A DNA stretch of 64,000 nt, taken from positions 20,245,326-20,309,325 of the forward strand of contig CM065713.1 of assembly GCA_017654935.2 (NCBI GenBank), read 5' to 3'. Origin of the DNA: Phymorhynchus buccinoides. Lineage: Eukaryota > Mollusca > Gastropoda > Neogastropoda > Raphitomidae. Positions 25,330 to 38,854 of the stretch are shown here, in pieces; the first letter of the stretch is position 1; every line of letters starts with the position of its first letter. A program made the translations under genes and the position numbers. The notes under the pieces were generated by a model, which was not told the DNA's origin, did no database searches, and saw nothing but the letters and a program-made list of their open reading frames with translations.

Positions 25330-28300
25330 CAAAAATGATGACATAGAATACTTAAAAACAAGCACAAAAACAACAACAAAAATGATGACATAGCATACTT
25401 AAAAAAAACAACAAAAATGATGACATAGCATACTTAAAAACAAACAAAAATGATGACACAGCATACTTAAAAAACAAAACAACAAAAATGATGACACAGC
25501 ATACTTAAAAACAAACAAAAAAAATGATGACATAGCATACTTAAAAAAAAAACAAAAATGATGACATAGCATACTTAAAAACAAACAAAAAAAATGACAT
25601 AGCATACTTAAAAAAAAACAAAAATGATGACATAGCATACTTAAAAACAAACAACAAAAAAAATGATGACATAGCATACTTAAAAAAAAACAACAAAAAA
25701 ATGATGACAAAGCATACTTAAAAACAAACAACAAAAATGATGACATAGCATACTTAAAAACAAACAAAAAAAAAAATGATGACATAGCATACTTAAAAAC
25801 AAACAACAAAAATGATGACATAGCATACTTAAAAACAAACAACAAAAATGATGACACAGCATACTTAAAAACAAAAAATGATGAAAAATGATGACATAGC
25901 ATACTTAAAAAAAAACAACAAAAATGATGACATAGCATAATTAAAAACAAACACAACAAAAATGATGACATAGCATACTTAAAAACAAACAACAAAAATG
26001 ATGACATAGCATACTTAAAAACAAACAACAAAAATGATGACATAGAATACTTAAAAACAAACAACAAAAATGATGAAATAGCATACTTAAAAACAACAAA
26101 CAACCAAAATGATGACATAGCAACTTAAAAACTTAAAAAACAAACAAAAATGAGAAACAAAAACAAACAAAAATGATGACACAGCATACTTAAAAACAAA
26201 CAACAAAAATGATGACATAGCATACTTAAAAACAAACAACAAAAATGATGACATAGCATACTTAAAAACAAAAACAACAAAAATGATGACATAGCATACT
26301 TAAAAACAAACAAAAAAAAATGATGACATAGCATACTTAAAAACAAACAACAAAAATGATGACATAGCATACTTAAAAACAAACAACAAAAATGATGACA
26401 TAGCATACTTAAAAACAAAACAAACAAAAATGATGACACAGCATACTTAAAAACAAACAACAAAAATGATGACAAGCATACTTAAAAACAAAACAAAAAT
26501 GATGACATAGCATACTTAAAAACAAACAACAAAAATGATGACATAGCATACTTAAAAACAAACAACAAAAATGATGACATAGCATACTTAAAAACAAACA
26601 ACAAAAATGATGACATAGCATACTTAAAAACAAACAACAACAAAAATGATGACATAGCATACTTAAAAACAAACAACAAAAAAATGATGACACTTAAAAA
26701 CAAACAACAATAATGATGACAGCATACTTAAAAACAAACAACAAAAATGATGACACAGCATACTTAAAAACAAACAACAAAAATGATGACATAGCATACT
26801 TAAAAACAAAAATGATGATGACAACAAAAATGATGACATAGCATACTTAAAAACAAACAACAAAAATGATGACATAGCATACTTAAAAACAAACAACAAA
26901 AATGATGACATAGCATACTTAAAAACAAACAACAAAAATGATGACATAGCATACTTAAAAACAAACAACAAAAATGATGACATAGCATACTTAAAAACAA
27001 ACAACAAAAATGATGACATAGCATACTTAAAAACAAACAACAAAAATGATGACATGATGAAATAGCATACTACTTAAAAACAAAAACAAACAAAAATGAT
27101 GACATAGCATACTTAAAAACAAACAAGCAACTTAAAAACAAACAACAAAAATGATGACATAGCATACTTAAAAACAAACAACAAAAATGATGACACAGCA
27201 TACTTAAAAACAAACAACAAAAATGATGACATAGCATACTTAAAAACAAACAACAAAAATGATGACATAGCATACTTAAAAACAAACAACAAAAATGATG
27301 ACATAGCATACTTAAAAACAAACAACAAAAATGATGACATAGCATACTTAAAAACAAACAACAAAAATGATGACATAGCATACTTAAAAACAAACAAAAA
27401 AAATGATGACATAGCATACTTAAAAACAAACAACAAAAATGAAATGATGACATAGCATACTTAAAAACAAACAACAAAAATGATGACATAGCATACTTAA
27501 AAAACAAACAACAAAAATGATGACATAGCATACTTAAAAACAAACAACAAAAATGATGACATAGCATACTTAAAAAACAAACAAAAAAATGATGACAAGC
27601 AACTTAAAAACAACCAACAAAAATGATGACATAGCATACTTAAAAACAAACAACAAAAATGATGACATAGCATACTTAAAAACAAACAACAAAAATGATG
27701 ACATAGCATACTTAAAAACAAACAACAAAAAAATGATGATGACATAGACATACTTAAAAACAAACAACAAAAATGATGACATAGCATACTTAAAAACAAA
27801 CAAAAATGATGACATAGCATACTTAAAAACAAACAACAAAAATGATGACATAGCATACTTAAAAACAAACAAAAATGATGACATAGCATACTTAAAAACA
27901 AACAACAACAAAAATGATGACATAGCATACTTAAAAACAAACAACAAAAATGATGACATAGCATACTTAAAAAAAAACAAAAATGATGACATAGCATACT
28001 TAAAAACAAAACTAAAATGAAAAATACAAAAACAAACAAAAAAATGATGACATAGCATACTTAAAAACAAACAAAAATGATGACATAGCATACTTAAAAA
28101 CAAACAAAAAAAATGATGACATAGCATACTTAAAAACAAACAACAAAAATGATGACATAGCATACTTAAAAACAAACAACAAAAAAATGATGACATAGCA
28201 TACTTAAAAAATGAAAAACAACAAAAATGATGACATAGCATACTTAAAAACAAACAACAAAAAAAATGATGACATAGCATACTTAAAAACAAACCACAAC

Positions 28301-31300
28301 AAAAATGATGACATAGCATACTTAAAAACAACAAAAATGATGACATAGCATACTTAAAAACAAACAACAAAAATGATGACATAGCATACTTAAAAACAAA
28401 CAAAAATGATGACATAGCATACTTAAAAACAAACAAAAAAAATGATGACATAGCATACTTAAAAACAAACAACAAAAATGATGACATAGCATACTTAAAA
28501 ACAAACAACAAAAATGATGACATAGCATACTTAAAAACAAACAACAAAAATGATGACATAGCATACTTAAAAACAAACAACAAAAATGATGACATAGCAT
28601 ACTTAAAAACAAACACAAAAATGATGACATAGCATACTTAAAAACAAACAACAAAAATGATGACATAGCATACTTAAAAACAAACAACAAAAATGATGAC
28701 ATAGCATACTTAAAAAACAAACAACAAAAATGATGACATAGCATACTTAAAAACAAACAACAAAAATGATGACATAGCATACTTAAAAAAAACAACAAAC
28801 AACAAAAATGATGACACAGCATACTTAAAAACAAACAACAAAAATGATGACATAGCATACTTAAAAACAAACAACAAAAATGATGACAAAGCATACTTAA
28901 AAACAAACAACAAAAATGATGACACAGCATACTTAAAAACAAACAAAAATGATGAAATAGCATACTTAAAAACAAACAAAAATGACAAAGCATGATGACA
29001 TAGCATACTTAAAAACAAACAAAAATGATGACATAGCATACTTAAAAACAAACAACAAAAATGATGACATACTTAAAAACAGCATACATAGCATACTTAA
29101 AAACAAACAAAAATGATGACATAGCATACTTAAAAACAAACAACAAAAATGATGACACAGCATACTTAAAAACAAAACTAAAATGATGACATAGCATACT
29201 TAAAAACAAACAACAAAAATGATGACATAGCATACTTAAAAACAAACAACAAAAATGATGACACAGCATACTTAAAAACAAACAACAACAAAAATGATGA
29301 CATAGCATACTTAAAAACAAACAAACAAAAATGATGACATAGCATACTTAAAAACAAACAACAAATAACTAAAAACCAAAGCAAAAAACAAACAATGATG
29401 ACATAGCATACTTAAAAAAAAACAACAAAAATGATGACATAGCATACTTAAAAACAAACAAAAATGATGACAGCATACTTAAAAACAAACAAAAAAAATG
29501 ATGACATAGCATACTTAAAAACAAACAACAAAAATGATGACATAGCATACTTAAAAACAAACAACAAAAATGATGACATAGCATACTTAAAAACAAACAA
29601 AAATGATGACAACAAAAATGATGACATAGCATACTTAAAAACAAACAACAAAAATGATGACAACAATACTTAAAAACAAACAACAAAAATGATGACACAG
29701 CATACTTAAAAACAAACAACAAAAACCACATAGAATACAACAAAAATGATGACATAGCATACTTAAAAACAAACAAAAAAAATGATGACATAGCATACTT
29801 AAAAAAAAACAAAAATGATGACATAGCATACTTAAAAACAAACAACAAAAATGATGACATAGCATACTTAAAAACAAACAACAAAAATGATGACATAGCA
29901 TACTTAAAAACAAACACAAAAATGATGACATAGATGACATACTTAAAAACAAAAACAACAAAAATGATGACATAGCATACTTAAAAACAAACAACAACAA
30001 AAATGATGACATAGCATACAAAAAACAAACAACAAAAAATATGACATTAAAAAACAAACAACAAAAATGATGACAAGAACAGCATACTTAAAAACAAACA
30101 ACAAAAATGATGACATAGCATACTTAAAAACAAACAACAAAAATGATGACATAGCATACTTAAAAAACAAACACAAAAATGATGACATACATAAAAAAAC
30201 AAACAACAAAAATGATGACATAGCATACTTAAAAAAAAACAAATGATGAAAAATGATGACATAGCATACTTAAAAACAAACAACAAAAATGATGACACAG
30301 CATACTTAAAAACAAACAAAAATGATGACATAGCAACTTAAATGATGACACAGCATACTTAAAAACAAACAACAAAAATGATGACACAGCATACTTAAAA
30401 ACAAACAACAACAAAAATGATGACATAGCATACTTAAAAACAAACAACAAAAATGATGACATAGCATACTTAAAAACAAACAACAAAAATGATGACATAG
30501 CATACTTAAAAACAAACAACAACAAAAATGATGACATAGCATACTTAAAAACAAACAAAAAAAATGATGACATAGCATACTTAAAAAACAAAACAACAAA
30601 CTTAAATGATGACATAGCATACTTAAAAACAAACAACAAAAATGATGACATAGCATACTTAAAAACAAACAAAAAAATGATGACATAGCATACTTAAAAA
30701 CAAACAACAAAAATGATGACATAGCATACTTAAAAACAAACAACAAAAATGATGACATAGCATACTTAAAAAAAAACAACAAAAATGATGACATAGCATA
30801 CTTAAAAACAAACAACAAAAATGATGACATAGCATACTTAAAAACAACAAAATTGACAAGAAAAAAAACAAACAAAAATGATGAAATAGCATACTTAAAA
30901 ACAAACAACAAAAATGATGACATAGCATACTTAAAAACAAACAACAAAAATGATGACATAGCATACTTAAAAACAAACAACAAAAATGATGACATAGCAT
31001 ACTTAAAAACAAACAACAAAAATGATGACATAGCATACTTAAAAACAAACAACAAAAATGATGACATAGCATACTTAAAAACAAACAACAAAAATGATGA
31101 CATAGCATACTTAAAAACAAACAAAAATGATGACATAGCATACTTAAAAACAAACGGAAACAACAAATTAAAAACAAACATGACAAAAATATGACATACT
31201 TAAAAACAAACAACAAAAAATGATGACATAGCATACTTAAAAAAAAACAACAAAAATGATGACATAGCATACTTAAAAACAAACAACAACAAAATGACAT

Positions 31301-33862
31301 AGCATACTTAAAAACAACAACAAAAATGATGACATAGCATACTTAAAAACAAACAAAAAAATGATGACATAGCATACTTAAAAAAAAACAACAAAAATGA
31401 TGACATAGCATACTTAAAAACAAACAACAAAAATGATGACAATAGCATACTTAAAAACAAACAAAAAAAATGATGACATAGCATACTTAAAAACAAAAAC
31501 AAAAATGATGACATAGCATACTTAAAAACAATCAAACAACAAAAATGATGACATAGCATACTTAAAAACAAACAACAAAAATGATGACACAGCATACTTA
31601 AAAACAAACAACAAAAATACAACTTATGATGACATAGCATACTTAAAAACAAAACAAAAATGATGACAGCATACTTAAAAACAAACAAACAATCATGACA
31701 AAGATGACATAGCATACTTAAAAACAAACAACACAAAAATGATGACATAGCATACTTAAAAACAAACAACAAAAATGATGACATAGCATACTTAAAAACA
31801 AACAACAAAAATGATGACACAGCATACTTAAAAACAAACAAAAAAAATGATGACATAGCATACTTAAAAACATAACAACAAACAATGAATACTTAAAAAC
31901 AAACAACAACAAAAATGATGACATAGCATACTTAAAAACAAACAACAAAAATGATGACATAGCATACTTAAAAACAAACAACAAAAATGATGACAAAAAT
32001 GATGACATAGCATACTTAAAAACAAACAACAAAAATGATGACATAGCATACTTAAAAACAAACAAAAAAAAAAATGATGACATAGCATACTTAAAAACAA
32101 ACAAAAATGATGACATAGCATACTTAAAAACAAACAACAAAAATGATGACATAGCATACTTAAAAACAAAACAAAAATGATGACATAGCATACTTAAAAA
32201 CAAACAAAAATGATGACATAGCATACTTAAAAACAAACAAAGAAAATGATGACATAGCATACTTAAAAACAAACAAAAATGATGACATAGCATACTTAAA
32301 AACAAACAAAAATGATGACATAGCATACTTAAAAACAAACAACAAAAATGATGACATAGCATACTTAAAAACAAACAACAAAAATGATGACATAGCATAC
32401 TTAAAAACAAACAAAAATGATGACATAGCATACTTAAAAACAAACAACAAAAATGATGACATAGCATACTTAAAAACAAACAACAAAAATGATGACATAG
32501 CAGCATACTTAAAAACAAAAATGATGACAATATGCAAAAAACAAAAATGATGACACAGCATACTTAAAAACAAACAACAAAAATGATGACATAGCATACT
32601 TAAAAACAAACAACAAAAATGATGACATAGCATACTTAAAAACAAACAACAAAAATGATGACATAGCATACTTAAAAACAAACAACAAAAATGATGACAT
32701 AGCATACTTAAAAAACAAACAACAAAAATGATGACATAGCATACTTAAAAACAAACAACAAAAAATGATGACATAGCATACTTAAAAACAAACAACAAAA
32801 ATGATGACATAGCATACTTAAAAACAAACAAAAAAATGATGACATAGCATACTTAAAAACAAACAACAAAAATGATGACATAGCATACTTAAAAACAAAC
32901 AACAAAAATGATGACATAGCATACTTAAAAACAAACAACAAAAATGATGACATAGCATACTTAAAAACAAACAACAAAAATGATGACATAGCATAATTAA
33001 AAACAAACAACAAAAATGATGACATAGCATACTTAAAAACAAACAACAAAAATGATGACATAGCATACTTAAAAACAAACAACAAAAATGATGACATATC
33101 ATAAAAACAAACCCACAAAAATTAAAAATAATTAAAAAACAACAAAAATGATGACATAGCATACTTAAAAAAAAAAACAAACAACATAAAATGATGACAT
33201 AGCATACTTAAAAACAAACAACAAAAATGATGACATAGCATACTTAAAAACAAACAACAAAAATGATGACATAGCATACTTAAAAACAAACAAAAATACT
33301 TAAACAACCAAAAAATCAATTAAATGATGACATAGCATACTTAAAAACAAACAACAAAATGATGACATAGCATACTTAAAAAAAACAACAAAAATGATGA
33401 CATAGCATAATTAAAAACAAACAACAAAAATGATGACACAGCATACTTAAAAACAAACAAAAAAACATGATGAAAAACAAACAGCATAAATTACAAAACA
33501 AACAAAAACAAAAATGATGACATAGCATACTTAAAAACAAACAACAAAAAAAAATACAATTGATGACATAGCATACTTAAAAAAAAACAAAAATGATGAC
33601 ATAGCATACTTAAAAACAAACAACAAAAATGATGACATAGCATACTTAAAAACAAACAAAATAATGATGACAAATAATTAAAAACAAAACAAAAATGATG
33701 ACACAGCATACTTAAAAACAAACAACAAAAATGATGACATAGCATACTTAAAAACATACAAAAATTGAAATAGCATACAAACAAAAAACAAAAATGATGA
33801 CATAGCATACTTAAAAACAAACAACAAAAATGATGACATAGCATACTTAAAAACAAACAACA
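25330..33862 (-). repeat. 36-bp minisatellite array in reverse orientation, about 240 units
   Basis: The unit is the reverse complement of that at 1624-17944 (AAAAATGATGACATAGCATA plus ACTTAAAAACAAACAAC). This array is far more heterogeneous: GACACAGC variants, loss of the CAA, A-run length changes, truncated units and short foreign insertions are common, especially toward 33.9 kb. It ends at about 33862, before CTAAACCATGAATGAC. Long frames are artefacts of the 36-bp period. Confidence 0.96.
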
Positions 33863-34000
33863 AAAAACCTAAACCATGAATGACACGAAAAACAGAGCCC
33901 ACAACGCATCTGACATGACTTGATGACATTTTCGGGTCTTTCGCGGTCATGTCAACCGAACAAAGCACCTTCAAATTTTGTTGTTGTTGTCATTCTTGTT

Positions 34001-34578
34001 TTTAAAGGGCCACCCTGATGGATGAGTTTTTTTTAAGAAACACGTCGAGATCACCAGGAAAACACCCTTTACAGAGATTGCAACACTCACTTTGCTCTGG
34101 TTTCCTAGAAATCAAACACAAATCAGCGATTCCTCCTTGGCGGAGGTGCTGGAAGTCAAATCCTTTCACCCAAAGAGAAGATGTGTGCCGTCTCTTTTCT
34201 AATGGACGCCTGCGTTTAGACCAAAACGTTTGCATGAAATTTTCGCAATACAAGCCTTTTTTCTTTCTTTTTTAAAAATAATTTTATACAGATTATCTAA
34301 AGGAGTTTCGCTCACAACAAAGGAAACGGCTCCAATTCTTTTTTTTACTGCACTACAAAAAAAGAAAAAGCTTCAACCACTCTGAGTGGCCTCCACCCAC
34401 CCCATCCAAAATGTCTACTCTCTCCAGCATCTCCGCCAAGGAGGAACCGCCGTTTTGACGGTTTTATTTCTAGGAAACCAGAGCAAAGTGAGTGTTCCGA
34501 TCCTTGAAAAGGCTGTCTTTCTGGTGAGCTCGACGTGTTTCTTGCAAAAAAACTCATCCGTCAGGGTGCCCCTTTAAA
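34001..34578. mobile_element. Foldback-type element with about 170-bp inverted arms
   Basis: The left end TTTAAAGGGCCACCCTGATG and right end GTCAGGGTGCCCCTTTAAAG are inverted. The inversion continues inward through AAACACGTCGAG, ACTCACTTTGCTCTGG and CCTCCTTGGCGGAG, so each arm is about 170 bp around a T/A-rich core. No transposase is encoded. A second copy lies at 54172-55179. The frames in it are mirror images produced by the arms. Confidence 0.85.
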
Positions 34579-35070
34579 GAACAAGCAAAGCTATTATGAA
34601 TGCGTCTTTATATTACCATGCATCAGTGATGCACCACGCATGCATCATCGCCTGCCCCAGTCCTGTCCGCTTTTTTTTTTTTTAATTTAAATTAAAAAAA
34701 AAAAAAATTAAAAACAGGGGGACACTTCCTGGTACTGTGGTAGTGTCATGGTCTTCTCCACCAATCAGAAGCCGGGGTCAAAGATCAGCTTAAAGAAAGA
34801 AAAAAAACAACCAACAAACAAGCAACAACAACAACAAAATAGCGTTAGCCTTGTGTCCTTTGCTTTCCCCGTTACAGGCAACATCTTTTTACTTGACCCC
34901 ACACCCCCACCCCCTACTTGGCGGTTTTTGCTGTTGGTTTGTGTGTGTGTGTGTGTGGTGACAAGTTACAAGTATGAATGGTGTAGTCACTGTGCCGTAT
35001 CATTCATGTCCCATTTCTCACCTCCCGGTCCCCTCTCTAACCCCCCCACCCACACCAACTAACTTCTATC
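34579..35070. other. Non-genic spacer
   Basis: Contains a T/A-run palindrome (34671-34711, TTTAATTTAAATTAAA core), a C-run and a GT microsatellite (34938-34958). No exon, RNA gene or element end recognised. Confidence 0.55.
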
Positions 35071-35072
35071 TA

Positions 35073-35290
35073 GGGGAAGATGGGGTAAAAAGCGCATGGG
35101 CGGGTAAAAAGCCCACCCCAATTATCTCATGAAATAAAGAACATTTCAGTCAAATTTGCCCATGAGACGAATGCTAGACATTAACGCTCGTCTCATAGGC
35201 AAAATGAGACTGAAATTTGCTTCATTTCATGAGATAATTGGGGTGAAGCTGCTTCTTACCCGCCCATGCGCTTTTTACCCCGTCTTCCCC
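35073..35290. mobile_element. Full-length palindromic MITE, GGGGAAGATGGGGTAAAAAG ends
   Basis: The left arm GGGGAAGATGGGGTAAAAAG is mirrored by CTTTTTACCCCGTCTTCCCC on the right. Inversion continues through GCGCATGGGCGGGTAA, CCCCAATTATCTCATGAAAT and ATGAGACGA almost to the centre near 35185. It is flanked by TA on both sides. The element can fold into one hairpin of about 100 bp. It abuts the pyrimidine tandem array. Confidence 0.85.
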
Positions 35291-35291
35291 T

Positions 35292-36850
35292 ACTCCCTTA
35301 TCAGTTGCCTTTATCTCTCTCTCTCTCTCTCTCTCCTCTCCTCCCCCCCTCCTTCCACACATGTCCTTTCTGTCCCCTCCTTTTATCACTCCCCCCCCCC
35401 CCCCCTACTCCCCCCCCCCCACTACCTTCTATCTACTCCCTTATCAGTTGCCTTTATCTCTCTCTCTCTCTCTCTCCCCCCCCCCCTTCCACACATTGTC
35501 CTTTCTGTCCCCTCCCTTTATACTCCAACCCCCCCCCCCCCCTACCTCCCCCCCCCCCCCCAACTACCTTCTATCTACTCCCTTATCAGTTTGCTTTATC
35601 TCTCTCTCTCTCTCCCCCTCTCCCCCCTCCTTCCACACATGTCCTTTCTGTCCCCTCCCTTTATCACTCCCCCCCCCCCTTCTACCTACTACCTTCTTTC
35701 TACCTTCTATCTACTCCCTTATCAGTTGCCTTTTATCTCTCTCTCTCTCTCCCCCCTCCCCCCCTCCTTCCACACATGTCCTTTCTGTCCCCTCCCTTTA
35801 TCACTCCCCCCCCCCCCCCAACTACCTTCTATCTACTCCCTTATCAGTTGCCTTTATCTCTCTCTCCTCCCCCCCTCCCCCCTCCCCCCTCCACACATGT
35901 CCTTTCTGTCCCCTCCCTTTATCACTCCCCCCCCCCCCCCCCAATCTACCTTCTATCTACTCCCTTATCAGTTGCCTTTATCTCTCTCTCCCTCCCCCCT
36001 CCTCCCACCAACACATGTCCTTTCTGTCCCCTCCCTTTATCACTCCCCCCCCCCCCAAACTACTACCTTCTATCTACTCCCTTATCAGTTGCCTTTATCT
36101 CTCTCTCTCTCCCTCCCCCCTCCTTCCACACATGTCCTTTCTGTCCCCCTCCCTTTATCACTCCCCCCCCCCCCACCAAAACTACCTTCTATCTACTCCC
36201 TTATCAGTTGCCTTTATCTCTCTCTCTCTCTCCCCCCTCCCCCCTCCTTCCACACATGTCCTTTCTGTCCCCTCCCTTTATCACTCCCCCCCCCACCAAC
36301 TACCTTCTATCTACTCCCTTCTTTCAGTTGCCTTTATCTCTCTCTCTCTCCTCTCTCTCTCCCTCCCCCCTCCTTCCACACATGTCCTTTCTGTCCCCTC
36401 CCTTTATCACTCCCCCCCCCCCAAAAAAACCTACCTTCTATCTACTCCCTTATCAGTTGCCTTTATCTCTCTCTCTCTCTCCCCCCCTTCCACACTCCCC
36501 CTTTTCTGTCCACACATCCCTTTCTGTCCCCTCCCTTTATCACTCCCCCCCCCCCCCAACTACCTTCTATCTACTCCCTTATCAGTTGCCTTTATCTCTC
36601 TCTCTCTCTCCCCCTCTTCCCCCTCCTTCCACACATGTCCTTTCTGTCCCCTCCCTTTATCACTCCCCCCCCCCCCCCCACTACCTTCTACCTACTCCCT
36701 TATCAGTTGCCTTTATCACTCCCCCCCCCCCCCCCCCCCCAACTACCTTCTATCTACTCCCTTATCAGTTGCCTTTATCTCTCTCTCCCCCCTCCCCCCT
36801 CCTTCCACACATGTCCTTTCTGTCCCCTCCTTTATCCCCCCCCCCCCCCT
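35292..36850. repeat. Pyrimidine-rich tandem array, about 13 units of 118-143 bp
   Basis: The unit runs CTACTCCCTTATCAGTTGCC, TTTATC(TC)n, a C-rich stretch, CCACACATGTCCTTTCTGTC, CCCTCCCTTTATCACT, then a C-run and AACTACCTTCTAT. Starts of TCAGTTGCC recur at about 35304, 35447, 35588, 35723 and onward to 36770. One unit near 36700 is truncated. One strand is almost pure pyrimidine for 1.5 kb. Pro/Ser/Leu-rich frames up to 670 residues are translations of the array. Confidence 0.93.
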
Positions 36851-37360
36851 GCACTCGACTCCAATGCACTAGTCTTTTGTCTTTTATGTCTTTGTAAGTT
36901 TTCATTGCAGATCTATTGGCCACTGCAACTAGGGTTAATAACGCCCTTGACGGCAAGAGATAAGCCCTTGTTGATCAGTATCCCAAAGGGCATTCACTCT
37001 TGCAAAAGGCAGCCATTACTTAAATGGCCTCAAATAGGGTTATTGGCGAGAGTTATGCGCCCTTGTTTGGTCAGTACTCAACCATCTTCCCCCCCCCCAC
37101 CCACCAAGGGCATTCACTCTTGCAAAAAGGTGTTTTTGACAATGTCAGAGCTTCAGATTTTCAGAGGGCCTAACGAATGACTCAAATTGACCCCTCATTT
37201 TGTGCAGCTGGGGGTCATTTGACCCATGAAGTCTGAAGACAGTCTGAAGCTCTGGCCCATTATTTTCAGAAATTGACCCTTCATTTTTTGTAATCAGGGG
37301 TCATATGACCCTTGAACTTTGAAAACGATCTGAAGCTCTGAAATGCACAATTTCCTTCTT
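36851..37360. repeat. Two short tandem duplications, no gene
   Basis: About 36931-37017 and 37034-37131 share TAGGGTTA and GGGCATTCACTCTTGCAAAA. About 37183-37260 and 37271-37341 share AAATTGACCC, GGGGTCAT-TGACCC and CTGAAGCTCTG. I recognise neither family and see no coding frame. Confidence 0.6.
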
Positions 37361-37422
37361 CTACTTCTACTTCTACTTTGCTCCAACATCCTCCATGATC
37401 AAGTTGACGATTCAGATGTATG

Positions 37423-37602
37423 CAGTGAAAATCGCTTAACTCAAAACTGAAGGGACTGAATTTTTATTTTGAGATAGCCAGTATTTTTTTTAAAGATTTA
37501 ACGTCTTTTTAACTTAAGGATTATTAAAGTGGGGCCAGAAGATCATTGTGAGTTATCCAGTGTTTTTGAGTTATCCGTTTTGGGTTTATCAGGAACCCAC
37601 TG
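37423..37602 (+). mobile_element. MITE, CAGTG...CACTG family with GAGTTATCC motif
   Basis: Ends CAGTGAAAATCGCTTAACTC and GGAACCCACTG, with TA after the right end. Inside, GTGAGTTATCCAGTGTTTTT matches, in reverse, the element at 53536-53693. Superfamily probably Tc1/mariner-pogo by ends and TA; inference. Confidence 0.7.
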
Positions 37603-37607
37603 TACTA

Positions 37608-37926
37608 AAAATAACACTGGTGGGAAGAATTAATAGCTGCCCAGATGATCAGCTCAAGGGGAGTAGGGTGAGGGGGTCATGGGGAAGGGGCCTTGGAGGG
37701 AGCTGGGAAAAAACCCAAGAGGGGCAGGGGTGGGGGGAGGGGGGAGGGGAGGATTCATCTGGGTTTTGAAGACCTCCACAGAGACTGTTGGTTTTGGTTG
37801 CAGGAAGCAGATGCCTCAGGTGGAAGACTGTTCCATTCACACACGACTCTGGGGAAGAAGTCCCATCAGGAGAATGTTCCCAACCGTAGTTGCGTTTTGG
37901 TTGCAACCGGGAAAACAGATATATAG
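37608..37926. other. Non-genic, G-rich stretch
   Basis: Includes a G-rich block (37660-37755). No exon boundary pair, known element end or RNA gene seen. Confidence 0.5.
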
Positions 37927-38174
37927 CAGTGATCGCGCTAGGAATGTTGAAAACCAGTCCCATCAGCGACAATGTCCCCCAACAACCGGTGTCAAAACCA
38001 GTCCCAGGGAAACAAAAACCCAGTGAAAACCACAATATCAAAGCTTCTGTTAAAACAAATTTTCAGTCCCAGCAAAAATGTATCAGTCCCTGGGACTGAC
38101 AGGTCTTTTGTTTCTCTGTATTTTGGTTTTGCAACCGGTATTTTACTGATGATTACCAGTAAATGCGATCACTG
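37927..38174. mobile_element. Probable MITE, CAGTGATCGC ends
   Basis: The left end CAGTGATCGCGCTAGG and right end GCGATCACTG are inverted, with TA after the right end and TATAG before the left. The interior repeats CAGTCCC and AACCAGTCCC several times. TTTTGGTTGCAACCGG just outside the left end is mirrored loosely inside the right end. Confidence 0.5.
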
Positions 38175-38302
38175 TATATGTGTAGGCTGCGGTGTGCGAT
38201 TGTCTGATCTGTCTGGAGTGGATGGTGGGTGAGGGACTCAGGCCTGTGCTGAGTGTTGATGTCCACCTCTCCATGTTGTACTTTGTTTTTGGTTGTATGT
38301 TC

Positions 38303-38854
38303 AGGGTTTGATTGTGAACCACATACTAAAAGGTGCTCTGTGTATTTGTGTGCTGTTGACAGGCAGCTGACAGACATTAGTCCCTATTCAGCATGTGTGG
38401 GTTTGAACCATGAAACTAAACAGTGCCCTGTGTGTGTGCTGTTGACAGGCAGCTGACAGACAAGTCCCTATTCAATGTGTGGGTTTGAACCATGAAACTA
38501 AACGGTTTCTCTGTGTGTGTGTGTTTGTTGACAGGCAGCTGACAAACAAGTCCAAATTCAACACGTGTGGGTTTGAACCACAAACTAAACTGTTTCTCTG
38601 TGTGTGTGTTTGTTGACAGGCAGCTGACAGACAAGTGTGGGTTTGAACCACATACTAAACGGTTTCTCTGTGTGTGTGTGTGTGTGTTGTTGCCAGGCAG
38701 CTGACAGACAAATGTGGGTTTGAACCACATACTGAACAGTTTCTCTGTGTGTGTGTGTGTGTGTGTTGTTGCCGGGCAGCTGACAGACAAGTGTGGGTTT
38801 GAACCACATACTAAACGGTTTCTCTCTCTGTGTGTCTGTGTGTGTTGTTGCCAG
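38303..38854 (+). repeat. Tandem array of seven 3'-splice-site-like units upstream of the ETS exon
   Basis: Units of 77-86 bp each contain GGGTTTGAACCA, AAACGGTTTCTCTG, a GT run and TTGACAG or TTGCCAG followed by GCAGCTGACAGACAAG. The AG of the acceptor-like CAG ends at 38362, 38448, 38534, 38619, 38696 and 38775 (mutated to CGG in the last), and at 38854, which is the apparent real acceptor. Spacings are 86, 86, 85, 77, 79 and 79. The final unit differs in having a longer CT tract and exon sequence instead of GCAGCTGACAGA. Confidence 0.9.
38820..38854 (+). promoter_or_regulatory. 3' splice acceptor of the ETS exon
   Basis: A TCTCTCTCTG/GT-rich tract followed by TTGTTGCCAG. The cut after 38854 leaves GC as the last two bases of a split Gly codon (phase 1), giving Gly-Ser-Gly-Pro. 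From memory this is the junction phase of the corresponding vertebrate ETS1 exon. The pyrimidine tract is longer than in the six upstream look-alikes. Confidence 0.75.

Noticed and set aside
34002..34577. Pairs of 60-85-codon frames with similar peptides on both strands
   Set aside because: They are mirror translations of the inverted arms of the foldback element. The same peptides recur at 54.6-55.3 kb.
35156..37180. 674-codon Pro/Ser/Leu-rich frame
   Set aside because: It is the translation of the pyrimidine tandem array with C- and CT-runs. Two other frames are equally open.
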